This document shows, piece by piece, positions 11,001-18,451 of a stretch of DNA of 64,000 bases (position 1 is the first letter of the stretch; every line of letters starts with the position of its first letter). The notes beneath the pieces are model-generated. The model did no database searches. It was given only the letters and a program-made list of their open reading frames with translations, and was not told the origin of the DNA. The translations under genes and the position numbers were made by a program. This DNA is from Thermocoleostomius sinensis A174 (GTDB lineage Bacteria; Cyanobacteriota; Cyanobacteriia; Elainellales; Elainellaceae): NCBI RefSeq assembly GCF_026802175.1, contig NZ_CP113797.1, positions 62,001-126,000 on the forward strand, written 5' to 3'.

Positions 11001-11284
11001 ATGGGCAAGATGCCATTGACAAACTCACAGCCGGCTTGCAGGTTCAAGCGGTGATCTGCGACATTGAAATGCCTCGATTAGATGGCTACGGCTTCCTGGC
11101 CAAAGTGAAATCGACCCCTACTCTGGAGCAATTGCCTGTTGCCATGTTGACCTCTCGCAGTGGCGATAAGCACCGGCAATTAGCGATGAACCTTGGTGCA
11201 ACTGCCTATTTCTCTAAACCATACAATGAACAGGTGCTGCTCCAAACCCTGAGTCGGCTAATTGACCTAGCCCCCGCTAGTTAA
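8018..11284 (+). CDS. pixL: CheA-type hybrid histidine kinase with C-terminal receiver (PixL type)
   Basis: A 1088-residue kinase. The HPt domain is N-terminal with phospho-accepting His49 in AAHSVKGG. A long acidic Ser/Glu/Asp-rich linker runs from about 240 to 430. Then come the dimerisation helices (LLGELTIERNRLDLHLKRL), an HATPase domain with N-box LIRNAFDHGIED near 650 and G boxes DDGRGIS and GRGIGMDVV, a CheW-like docking domain, and a receiver from about 965 with Asp1015 in AVICDIEMPR. It should read the receptor and phosphorylate the PatA- and CheY-like regulators. The ATG at 8018 gives the standard HPt start; an in-frame TTG at 7940 adds a non-homologous hydrophobic stretch. Confidence 0.92.
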   Translation: MSQDKELEIQLQFLDEAQEYLDTVEAALLGLANSGVDSQKINAALRAAHSVKGGAAMMGFQALSQLSHRLEDSFKVLKVQKNTIAIDTDLEWLLLSGLDCLRRVTEDCRQRRSIDAAWLNDHAQPIFDQLRDRLGEPQAEDATSVLSPEEGQDVVRLIFETEVDGCLQRLETAIQTQDPCLREEVEILAQELEGLGEMLQLPAFTQLCQSIAQHLTSTDRVVVVAQAALEAWRRSQACVLTGNHSALPDRIQVEGVVISDAASPEIAAFDWGTESISEAIEPAVDPFFHSTDFEQSEFASAEFDDFNDTDRSPVEPLVDSDEFDVPAALASTELTNFELTGSELTKADQLDSEQVDAATPHSPTFHQESLDSFTNPFSLSELDSSSVNTDYEAQIVKSDRSDAQTFHSPKDTYKAEFQISSDTASASFTEEIQDNTVRVPVKHLNHLNDLLGELTIERNRLDLHLKRLRSLIRTMTLRVQVLDQSNSQLRNAYDRVTTKSLTTSPLLLASANVEVPLESISTTNSENHLHNQFDERFDALEMDRYNELHLLSQEVMETIVQIQEVTSDIELGLDDTEQINRDLHKTTKQLQIGLSQVRMRPLSDVVDRFPKAIRELSLQYNKPVQLKVHGSNTLVDRNILEALSDPLLHLIRNAFDHGIEDSETRRSHGKPEQGLIEIQAFHRGNRTIITVRDDGRGISLEKIRSRAQQMGLDEMLLAAATDEELLSLIFEPGFSTTDRVTDLSGRGIGMDVVRNNLKQVRGEIRVSTEAGLGTTFTLSVPFTLSIARVLLAEAGGMLIAFPTDVIEEVTILEPEQVTNTAGSEALRWHDQLLQLIRLSRWLKFNCPRQMDGLETPPTINEPAVLILNQADQRMGMQIDRCWGEQEVALRKVEGNLPLPPGFNSCTILGDGRVVPLVSISEMLHWIASCDRAEFLTGDQAIAPSLPESGGGRLPAPTIIPTRKPTILVVDDSINVRRLLALTLEKAGYQVAQAKDGQDAIDKLTAGLQVQAVICDIEMPRLDGYGFLAKVKSTPTLEQLPVAMLTSRSGDKHRQLAMNLGATAYFSKPYNEQVLLQTLSRLIDLAPAS

Positions 11285-11328
11285 TTCTTACTAGTCCGTT
11301 TCAGCGCTTACTCTTCACATGTGGCCCT

Positions 11329-11910
11329 ATGACGCTCTCTCACTATCGGCGCGATCGACGCAATTTGACTCGGCGTGAAACAACCCAGCAACTAATTGTC
11401 TTTCGCATTCGTCGGGATTGGTTTGCGCTGCCAATTCGGGCTGCCTATCGAGTGATTCCGCTGGGGCAAGTGTATGGTATCCAAGGCGATGTCAGCCTAA
11501 CTCGTTATCAAGATCGGGATGTCAGTATCATTGATATTCAACGCCGCATTTTTGGGGATGGTCAAAAACCGATCGATCGTCCCAGTTTGCCCACGTCATC
11601 CTCAACTGCTGCGTCTCACATTACCAGCCAGAACACAGCGTCGATCGAAAGAACCGGACAGCATCACCTTTTGCTTTTACAAAGCGCAGAAGGAGAGTTA
11701 ATTGGCATTCCGCTCAATGAGTTTCCAAGTCTGCGCCGTGTGCCAGAGTCGGCGTTCACACCTGTTCCCCAAACTTATTTAGCCGAAGGAGGGATTCGCT
11801 GCGTCAGTGCCCTGATCACCTCACCTCAAAACGAAGCACCCATTTTTTTACTGAATCTTAATCAACTGATTGATAGTCAAGTTAATCTACCTCTAATTAA
11901 AGATAAGTAG
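11329..11910 (+). CDS. Second CheW-domain protein
   Basis: A 193-residue CheW-like protein. It has a basic N-terminus, then LIVFRIRRDWFALPIRAAYR matching the first CheW strands, a variable Ser/Thr-rich loop near 80-105, and LLLLQSAEGELIGIPLNEFP in the second half. It begins 44 bases after the kinase gene and probably closes the operon. The usual pix order has a single CheW before the receptor, so this one is extra. It could couple a different receptor or act as a phosphate-flow modulator. The family assignment is firmer than the role. Confidence 0.75.
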   Translation: MTLSHYRRDRRNLTRRETTQQLIVFRIRRDWFALPIRAAYRVIPLGQVYGIQGDVSLTRYQDRDVSIIDIQRRIFGDGQKPIDRPSLPTSSSTAASHITSQNTASIERTGQHHLLLLQSAEGELIGIPLNEFPSLRRVPESAFTPVPQTYLAEGGIRCVSALITSPQNEAPIFLLNLNQLIDSQVNLPLIKDK

Positions 11911-11996
11911 AGAAATATATTTCATTTCAGCCAACAATATACGAATTAATTAAACGAGACTATGAACTTGTTGATGAAACAGATAAACAAATAATT

Positions 11997-12692
11997 ATGA
12001 GCATTCGAACAATTTTAGCTGTGATATCTGTACTGGCTGCGCTCTTGCCGCTCGTTATTCATGTGGCCATGAATACTTCTGTCACCCGGTCGCTAGAAAT
12101 CAGCGAAACTGATAGCGATCATTCAATCCAAAATCAGCCAGCCCCTACCCAAGATATAGGGGCGATCGGGCACAATAAGCAGTGTGCAGGTTGTGACCTA
12201 ACTGAAGTCAATTGGCGCGGACTAGATATGAGCCGCGCGAACTTACGAGGAGCACAGTTACAACGAGCTAACCTTCAAGGAACAAAGCTGATCAACGCCG
12301 TGCTAACAGGTGCAAACCTGAATCAGTCCAACCTCTCACAAGCGCATTTGTATGGCGCTGATTTGAAGACCGCCAGCTTGCAAGACGCCAATTTAGAAAA
12401 CGCTCAATTACTGCATGCCAGTTTGACCAATGCAGACTTAACCGATGCTGTGTTGGATCAGATCGAATTACGCGATGCCGACCTCAGCGCCGCTACTCTC
12501 AAAAATGCTTCCATGCAGCGGGCCAGTTTGTATGGAGCCATCCTTCGTGAAGCCGATCTCTCAGGAGCTAACCTAAACAGCGCCGATTTGCGCTATGCGG
12601 ATTTATCCGATGCCAACCTAGAAGGAGCCGACTTTACCAACGCTCGGTTGGACTTCGCCATTCTTCCTCCAAATGTTCCCCATTTGCGCTAA
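11997..12692 (+). CDS. Membrane-anchored pentapeptide-repeat protein
   Basis: 231 residues. An N-terminal hydrophobic segment (about residues 4-27) is an uncleaved anchor or signal peptide. From CAGCDL near residue 61 to the end the protein is almost wholly A(N/D)LXX pentapeptides, such as ANLRGAQLQRANLQG, predicted to fold as a right-handed quadrilateral beta-helix. The CxGCDL opening is common in cyanobacterial members. It starts 86 bases after the second CheW gene and could be co-transcribed, though nothing links it to taxis. Most members of the family have no known function. Confidence 0.85.
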   Translation: MSIRTILAVISVLAALLPLVIHVAMNTSVTRSLEISETDSDHSIQNQPAPTQDIGAIGHNKQCAGCDLTEVNWRGLDMSRANLRGAQLQRANLQGTKLINAVLTGANLNQSNLSQAHLYGADLKTASLQDANLENAQLLHASLTNADLTDAVLDQIELRDADLSAATLKNASMQRASLYGAILREADLSGANLNSADLRYADLSDANLEGADFTNARLDFAILPPNVPHLR

Positions 12693-12813
12693 TTCAAACT
12701 AATCGTCAATCTACTGTGATGCTCTCTTAAAGTTTGGCTGAAGCTCAACCCTAGCCTATTTTCAGTCTTCTATACTCGAAATAGACCATATTGCTGAAGG
12801 GTGAAGTTTTGAT

Positions 12814-13569
12814 ATGTCTGGAATGCGAAGAGGAGATCGGCGCACTAATTCTGATGATAATGCTGTAAGAAATCCACGATCGCGACAACAAGAACCGCCT
12901 TCTCCCCACGACATTAAAATTCGGATCGCGACGCTACAGGCTCAGCGAGATGAGGCCCAACAAATTGCCAAAGCGAAAGAAAAAGAAGCTCAAGAAGCTC
13001 AACGATTGTATTTAGAAGAACAACAACAGCGGCAATCCACTCTTGCTCTCTATCAGGAAGAGCAGCAACGATATCAATCAACTTTGACCCTTTATCAAGA
13101 AGAACAACAACGGTATCAATCAACTTTAGTACTATACGAAGAAGCCCAAACGCAAGTGCAAACTTATCTAACCTTCTATGAGCAAGAAAAGGTTAGAAAT
13201 AACGAATTGCTAGCTCAATATGAAACGGCGCGAGCCGAACGCGATCGATATTTAATGCTCTACAATGAAACGCAAGCCGAATTGAAGTTTGAACGACGCT
13301 CAAAAGCAGGGATTAAAGGTTGGGAAACCCGTCGCAAACGGGAAAATGAACGGTTAAAGCGAGAAATTGCCGATATGGCGATCGTATTACGCGATTCCCT
13401 AGAGCGGAAAGAAGCAGCGATTGCACATTTAGAAGAACTAGCAAACCGAATGGATCGAATTCAAAACTTGGTTGACTCGGTAGAAGACAATTCTGATAAT
13501 AATCCAATTGGGCTGCTGCAAAAATTTAAGCTAATTTGGCAGGCTGTAAAAGATATTCTTGCGGAATAG
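12814..13569 (+). CDS. Coiled-coil protein built on a 14-residue repeat, function unknown
   Basis: 251 residues with no family I recognise. A charged N-terminus leads into a long Gln/Glu-rich coiled coil. Between about residues 65 and 160 it is a tandem of 14-residue units (STLALYQEEQQRYQ, STLTLYQEEQQRYQ, STLVLYEEAQTQVQ and three diverged copies), two heptads each, with Leu and Tyr at fixed places. A basic segment (AGIKGWETRRKRENERLKRE) and a second coil follow. There is no signal peptide. The next gene starts 12 bases downstream, so the two are probably made together. A scaffold or filament role is possible but unproven. Confidence 0.75.
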   Translation: MSGMRRGDRRTNSDDNAVRNPRSRQQEPPSPHDIKIRIATLQAQRDEAQQIAKAKEKEAQEAQRLYLEEQQQRQSTLALYQEEQQRYQSTLTLYQEEQQRYQSTLVLYEEAQTQVQTYLTFYEQEKVRNNELLAQYETARAERDRYLMLYNETQAELKFERRSKAGIKGWETRRKRENERLKREIADMAIVLRDSLERKEAAIAHLEELANRMDRIQNLVDSVEDNSDNNPIGLLQKFKLIWQAVKDILAE

Positions 13570-13581
13570 GGAGTCGAATTG

Positions 13582-14136
13582 ATGAGCAGCGATCTAGTAC
13601 CTGTTTCTTCCATCGCTCAGTCACCAACTCAGCCAACAAGAATAAATGCAAACTTGAGCGATCGCCTCCGCCATATTGTTACTCAATTGAGGCAAGAAGG
13701 AGAGGTGCAAATCAAAGCTACGTCTCGTATCTTGGGAGCGGCGGCCCAAATCGCTGAAAATCACGATCGTCTGATTGATGAAGTAGTGGACATGGTTGAG
13801 GAAGATCTCAATCAACCATCTCCGTCACCTCTGCCTGCGTTATCGGAAGCATACACTGTAGAACGACTCAAACAACAGTTTGGAAAATTCCAAGCTGCCA
13901 AAGACCATTTTGGCGTCAAAGCTTCAAGCTGGGCAAATTTAGTAGATAAGCTTAATCAGCCCATTACGACGCCTCCACAGAAGCCGCATTCCCATTTGTC
14001 ACATGCGTATAAGTCACGGCAAGATTCGGCTATCGATCAACGACTAGCAGCGATCGAAGCAGAGATTCAAGCCATGCGAGGCGATATCAACCGCATTCTC
14101 ACTCTGTTGGAACATCTTGTTTTAACGAGAGAATGA
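13582..14136 (+). CDS. Hypothetical helical protein paired with the coiled-coil gene
   Basis: 184 residues, not recognised. It is largely helical, with a middle segment TVERLKQQFGKFQAAKDHFG and a C-terminal coil (RLAAIEAEIQAMRGDINRIL) that could pair with another coiled-coil protein. It starts 12 bases after the upstream gene. The ATG at 13582 is preceded by GGGAG at about 8-base spacing and is preferred over the TTG just before it. The close spacing and shared coil content suggest a two-protein complex; this is inference. Confidence 0.7.
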   Translation: MSSDLVPVSSIAQSPTQPTRINANLSDRLRHIVTQLRQEGEVQIKATSRILGAAAQIAENHDRLIDEVVDMVEEDLNQPSPSPLPALSEAYTVERLKQQFGKFQAAKDHFGVKASSWANLVDKLNQPITTPPQKPHSHLSHAYKSRQDSAIDQRLAAIEAEIQAMRGDINRILTLLEHLVLTRE

Positions 14137-14180
14137 TGCAGGAAAGTCTCTGTAGCGATTAATCTTTGATTGGTTTGATG

Positions 14181-16046
14181 CTATTCGTTTGATTCATTTG
14201 TTAGAAACCGTTTAATGGCTTTGCCCATTGACTGAAAAAAACTTTGAGAAACCCTACGATCGGGCATTTCCTCGGTCAATAGCTGCCATAAACTCGGATC
14301 AGTGCTCTGCATCCATCGGTTCAGGTACTGCTGCTCCGACGAATCTGCTGGCAAACTGTTCAACGCTTCCTGCCAAGCCTCTTGTGCTGATTGCGATCGC
14401 CCTTTCTGAAGATGTAAAACACCCAAGTTGGTGAGCGTCTTGGCTGCCGAGTTCTTCAACCCCAGTTCTTTCAGTAACGTTAGACTCTGGTTGTAAAGGG
14501 TTTCCGCTCGATCGAGATCAGATTGATACACACAGAGATTCCCTAAATTGTTTAGTAGCTCTGCTTCAGCTTGCCGATCGGCTAGTTGACGAGTGGCTTC
14601 GAGGGCTACTCGATGCAACCATTCGGAGTCTTGCCAGTGGGCATGGGCGGTAAAAAAGAGCGCCAATCGCCTAGCAAAATCCACTACCAGACTCCACGAT
14701 TCTGCTTGAACTGCCCACTCGATGGCCATCATCAAACTGAGATACTCCCGTTCAAACCACGTTAATACTCCCTTTGCCAACTGTTGTTCCGCTTTCGAGG
14801 TAGGTTGCTGGCGGGTTTGGTTCAGGGTTTGTGTCACCTGCGATCGCGTTTGAACATCTAATCCTAGGTTCATGATGCCGCAGGTAGTTGAGTACCATTG
14901 ACTTACCCGCAGTCGAATGGTTTGCCGCGTGGCAATCGATTCTTCGGTTGCTGATAGCCGCCGTGCCAACAAGCGGATGCTATCGTGAAACACTTGATAA
15001 TGATCCCCTCCTATTCGCTTGACAAGGTTCACATCAACTAATTGCTCAACTAGTTGTTTAGCCTCATCTAAGTCAACGTCCAGCAAGGCGGCGGCCAATG
15101 ACAGCGTGAAGTGCGCATCATTTAAAAGTCCTAATCTTCGTAATAATTGTGCCGCTTGGGGGGCAAGCTGTTGATAGCTGAGGGTGAAACTGGGGCGAAT
15201 GGTTGCATAGGCCGAGTGCAGGTGTTGAATGGATTTGTGTTGCTGACGCAGTTGCTCAACGTAATTGGCTAATGCTTTAGCAGGCTGATTTTTGATGGTT
15301 CCAGCCGTTAGATGAATGGACAGCGGTAAGCAATGACACAACTCAACAATTTCTTTTGCAACATTCATTGTCAGATGAATGATATCTCGATTCACGAGTT
15401 TATGTAAAAGTTCAATTGCTTCTGTTTCCGCTAGTTCCGTTAATTCCAGTTGAATAGCATTTTCTAGTGATAGTGCCTTACGACTAGTGATCAAAACAAT
15501 GCCAGGCATTTGTGTGGGAATCAAGTTGTGAATTTGCGCATTCTCAACATTGTCTAGCACCAAAAGAATAGGTTGGTGACTCAATGCTGCTTGAAAAAGC
15601 TGAGTGCGCTCGTGCGGGTCAATCGGGATTGACGCTTCTGCAACGCCCCAAGCTCGTAGAAGGCTGAGAGTAATGTCGTTTAGAGAGCGAGATGGTTGTT
15701 CAGTACTGCGCAAATTTACGTAGAATTGTGCCTCTAGAAAGTTGGTTCGCAACCGATGCGCTAGATGAATGGCTAGCGCTGATTTGCCAACACCAACCTG
15801 CCCAGTGATACAAACGATCGTTGGTTTGGGTTTAGGATCGGGTTCTCCGTGATTCACTAGCGCCAGAACCTGTTGAACCTCGATCGATCGTCCAACAAAC
15901 TGATCAATATCCGGCGGAAGCTCGTGTAGTGCTGTTGGTTGAACCAAATGACATGCCAAAACTTGAGCAACGCGCCCAACGTTCTGGCTTGGCATAGGGT
16001 TTGCACTAAAGTAGTGCAATGGATACCCTGATCGATCGCCAATCAT
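14181..16046 (-). CDS. NB-ARC (STAND) ATPase with C-terminal TPR repeats
   Basis: 621 residues on the minus strand. Walker A is GQVGVGKS (82-89), Walker B is ILLVLDNVEN, and LVITSRK-type sensor and CLPLSIHL (GxP-like) motifs follow, as in NB-ARC/AP-ATPases. A winged-helix-like region comes next, then TPRs near 470-570 (LGNLCVYQSDLDRAETLYNQ, LGVLHLQKGRSQSAQEAWQE). The family acts as ATP-driven switches in regulation, defence or programmed death. No obvious effector domain is present at either end, so the output is unclear. The start at 16046 is kept; Met18 is an alternative. Confidence 0.82.
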   Translation of the reverse strand: MIGDRSGYPLHYFSANPMPSQNVGRVAQVLACHLVQPTALHELPPDIDQFVGRSIEVQQVLALVNHGEPDPKPKPTIVCITGQVGVGKSALAIHLAHRLRTNFLEAQFYVNLRSTEQPSRSLNDITLSLLRAWGVAEASIPIDPHERTQLFQAALSHQPILLVLDNVENAQIHNLIPTQMPGIVLITSRKALSLENAIQLELTELAETEAIELLHKLVNRDIIHLTMNVAKEIVELCHCLPLSIHLTAGTIKNQPAKALANYVEQLRQQHKSIQHLHSAYATIRPSFTLSYQQLAPQAAQLLRRLGLLNDAHFTLSLAAALLDVDLDEAKQLVEQLVDVNLVKRIGGDHYQVFHDSIRLLARRLSATEESIATRQTIRLRVSQWYSTTCGIMNLGLDVQTRSQVTQTLNQTRQQPTSKAEQQLAKGVLTWFEREYLSLMMAIEWAVQAESWSLVVDFARRLALFFTAHAHWQDSEWLHRVALEATRQLADRQAEAELLNNLGNLCVYQSDLDRAETLYNQSLTLLKELGLKNSAAKTLTNLGVLHLQKGRSQSAQEAWQEALNSLPADSSEQQYLNRWMQSTDPSLWQLLTEEMPDRRVSQSFFQSMGKAIKRFLTNESNE

Positions 16047-16341
16047 GTGAGATCCTGCCGTATTCGATAAGATTAATGTTTTTTAACGGTGGCTTCCAGA
16101 ATGGACTATTGCATGGTCAGCCGCAGCTTCATAGACCGGAAGACGACAGACGCTTACGTCTGCTGCCGACCGGCTATAGGTTTGTGGTTGCAACGCTTCC
16201 CATTCTATCCATTGCTATACCTGTTGATTCCCCCTTGCCTTTTTAAACAAGGGGAAACCAAGCTCAATGTCCCCTTGCGTCGGCGAAATTGAGGGGATCT
16301 CAATTTTTGTCACCTAATAGTACGACTTTTCAATTTATCCG
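16047..16341. other. Intergenic region with two hairpins
   Basis: No gene seen. CCCCTTG (16231-16237) and CAAGGGG (16248-16254) form a 7-bp stem. AAATTGAG (16286-16293) and CTCAATTT (16299-16306) form an 8-bp stem followed on the plus strand by a short T-run. The second lies 36 bases beyond the stop of the minus-strand roadblock gene and may help end its transcript, but on that strand it lacks a good U-tract. Confidence 0.4.
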
Positions 16342-16719
16342 TTAAGGGATATTTAGCACCTGTCTTAACTCTGAAACGGCCCGCTTAATTTCTAATAGCA
16401 ACACGCCCTGCTTAGCCGATCGATTAGCCAACACTAAAAATACGGCATCTTGACCACAACTGGTTAAAATGCTAAACCCTTCTTCTCCCTCAACATAAAT
16501 GCGATCGATCGCTCCGCGAACCAACTCCACGCCAATTCGTTCACCCAACGACAGCATTGCTGCCGACATAGCCGACACTCGCTCCTCGTCCATTGAACCA
16601 GGTAGGTTAGTTGCAAGCGGCAACCCATCGGGCGTCACTAAGGCAGCCCCTTGCACTTCCGCTGTCGTGGTGACAAAATTTTGCAAAATATATCCCAACT
16701 TTTCGGTACTAATGGCCAT
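16342..16719 (-). CDS. Roadblock/LC7-domain protein
   Basis: 125 residues forming one roadblock/LC7 fold. Conserved features are VQGAALVTPDGLPLAT, the helix MSAAMLSLGERI and DRIYVEGEEGFSILTSCGQD. Bacterial members are small cytosolic dimers that usually regulate Ras-like GTPases of the MglA type. No GTPase gene is adjacent. The neighbour in the direction of transcription is the NB-ARC protein, about 295 bases on, so they are probably separate units. Confidence 0.85.
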   Translation of the reverse strand: MAISTEKLGYILQNFVTTTAEVQGAALVTPDGLPLATNLPGSMDEERVSAMSAAMLSLGERIGVELVRGAIDRIYVEGEEGFSILTSCGQDAVFLVLANRSAKQGVLLLEIKRAVSELRQVLNIP

Positions 16720-17165
16720 CTTGCGTCCTTAATTAAGTAGAGTACTTGCGTTGTTTGCCCTATCGTTGGTCGTTACTCATCTCGAATACATTCCCGTTTT
16801 GTCAGTTTGTCCTGATTCCCCAACCCCTACTTCCAAGTTTGGCAGAGGGATAGGGGACAGGGGCACAGACGTGGGGTGTACTCATCATCTCAACGATTGT
16901 GTTGACACCGGATCGACTAATTGCTGCGTCAATCTTGCATCACTAAATTAATTCGTATGAAGGACGATCGATCCGCATAATTCATTTAGAAAAGCGGGAA
17001 AATCCACAGAGTTTTTGCACCTGGTGTGGTGATAGCGCCCTGAACCAATGGACAGGCTGATTCAGCATTAGGGTTGTGGTATTGATTGGACATTCTGTTC
17101 GCTACAGAGTCATACCAAGTCGCGGGATTGTACAGTTGCTTTGCCTCACCGCAGTTGACGATATC
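16720..17165. other. Intergenic region, no gene seen
   Basis: About 450 bases. It includes a G-rich stretch (about 16845-16870, GGGATAGGGGACAGGGG) like the repeat blocks after other genes in this window. The left end should carry the promoter of the roadblock gene. No RNA gene or terminator was recognised. Confidence 0.4.
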
Positions 17166-18080
17166 CTAGCCAAACACGCTAAGTTGTAGAGCTTGTGAGA
17201 GAGTTTCTACTAAGGCCACGCCAGCTACGGGGTTGCCAACGTGATCGAGGGTAGGGCTATAGCAAGCGATCGCACCTTGATGGGGCACAACGGCAACCAA
17301 AGCCCCGCTAATGCCAGATTTCATTGGCAGCCCAATTCGCACCGCGTACACGGCAGACGCTTCATATAATCCGCAGGTCAGCATAATGGCATTGACCGTC
17401 CGGCGGTGGTAAGCGGAAATAGTCGAGCGATCGCTAGCGAGTAGTGTTCCCAGTTGCGCCAGATCGCTAACACAACCAGACAAACAACAGATTTGCTCAT
17501 AGGTATCAATGGCGCTCTCTGGCTCGTTCAGCGCTCCAACCTGAGACAGATAATGAACCAACGCTTGATTCGGTTCTCGTCCTGCCGATCGCACAGACGT
17601 TAGCATAGCTTGGTCAAGGCTCAGATGGCAGCCCCCCTGTCGATTGAGCCACGCACAAAACTGTTGACAGCGATCGTCTCCGGTTTTGCCCGGTAATTTA
17701 TCGGCAAGTGTAATAGCACCACTGTTGATCATGGGGTTGCGCGGCCGACCGCCATCGTTGATCAATTGTTGTAACGAGTTAAACGGCAAATTGGATGGCT
17801 CCACCCCTACCAAGTCAAAGACCTGCATTCCTCGTTGCTCTAGCAAATACAGCAACAGAAATGGTTTAATCGCACTCATTAAGGGAAAGGTCCGATCAAG
17901 ATCACCACTTTGATAAAGGACGCCTGTTTGAGTACGGATTTCGACTGCGAACCACTGGGGGTCTGTTTTGGATAGAAGCGCAATACGGCTGGCAACATGT
18001 CCCTGATGAGCTTGCAGTTTTACTTGGTTAATCCAACCATCTAAATCCGTTTGTGAGAACGCTTCTAGTTTAGTTAACAC
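17166..18080 (-). CDS. glsA: Glutaminase A
   Basis: 304 residues, close to the usual length of about 305. The enzyme hydrolyses L-glutamine to glutamate and ammonia in the cytosol and has a serine-beta-lactamase-like fold. The Ser-x-x-Lys catalytic pair is Ser69/Lys72 in LMSAIKPF. Other family motifs are GRPRNPMINSGAI, LPMKSGISGALVAVVP and SPTLDHVGNPVAGV near the C-terminus. The start is GTG at 18080, preceded by AGGT at fitting distance. It appears to be a single-gene unit. Confidence 0.93.
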   Translation of the reverse strand: MLTKLEAFSQTDLDGWINQVKLQAHQGHVASRIALLSKTDPQWFAVEIRTQTGVLYQSGDLDRTFPLMSAIKPFLLLYLLEQRGMQVFDLVGVEPSNLPFNSLQQLINDGGRPRNPMINSGAITLADKLPGKTGDDRCQQFCAWLNRQGGCHLSLDQAMLTSVRSAGREPNQALVHYLSQVGALNEPESAIDTYEQICCLSGCVSDLAQLGTLLASDRSTISAYHRRTVNAIMLTCGLYEASAVYAVRIGLPMKSGISGALVAVVPHQGAIACYSPTLDHVGNPVAGVALVETLSQALQLSVFG

Positions 18081-18451
18081 AATTTACCTGCATGAATGAC
18101 AAATAAGCAGATTGAGCAAGACTTGTTCAACCCTCTTTCAAGGTATTAACAGATAAATCGCAGATAGATTGTTCAGGATCATAAATTTTTGCTACAACAG
18201 CCGCCTATTTCAGGAAACGCAAAAATCTATTGTGAAATAACCAGTGTGGCAAACAGAGATCGCTGACCGAGTATAGACCAGACAAGATCCATCAGATCCT
18301 AGATTAGGCATTTAGTCGAACGATAAAGTTCTACCTTCAAGAGACCGATCGCCCATCGCAAAGGTCTCTAACTTTTGTAGCGTCACGACTGCCTTCTAGT
18401 GACTTGTCTCATCTTCTATGTCTCTTATCTCTCTTTACTACTTTCTTTGCC
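18081..18451. other. Divergent promoter region between glsA and the pseudokinase gene
   Basis: About 370 bases with no gene. It must hold promoters for both flanking genes. No operator or terminator stood out. Confidence 0.4.
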
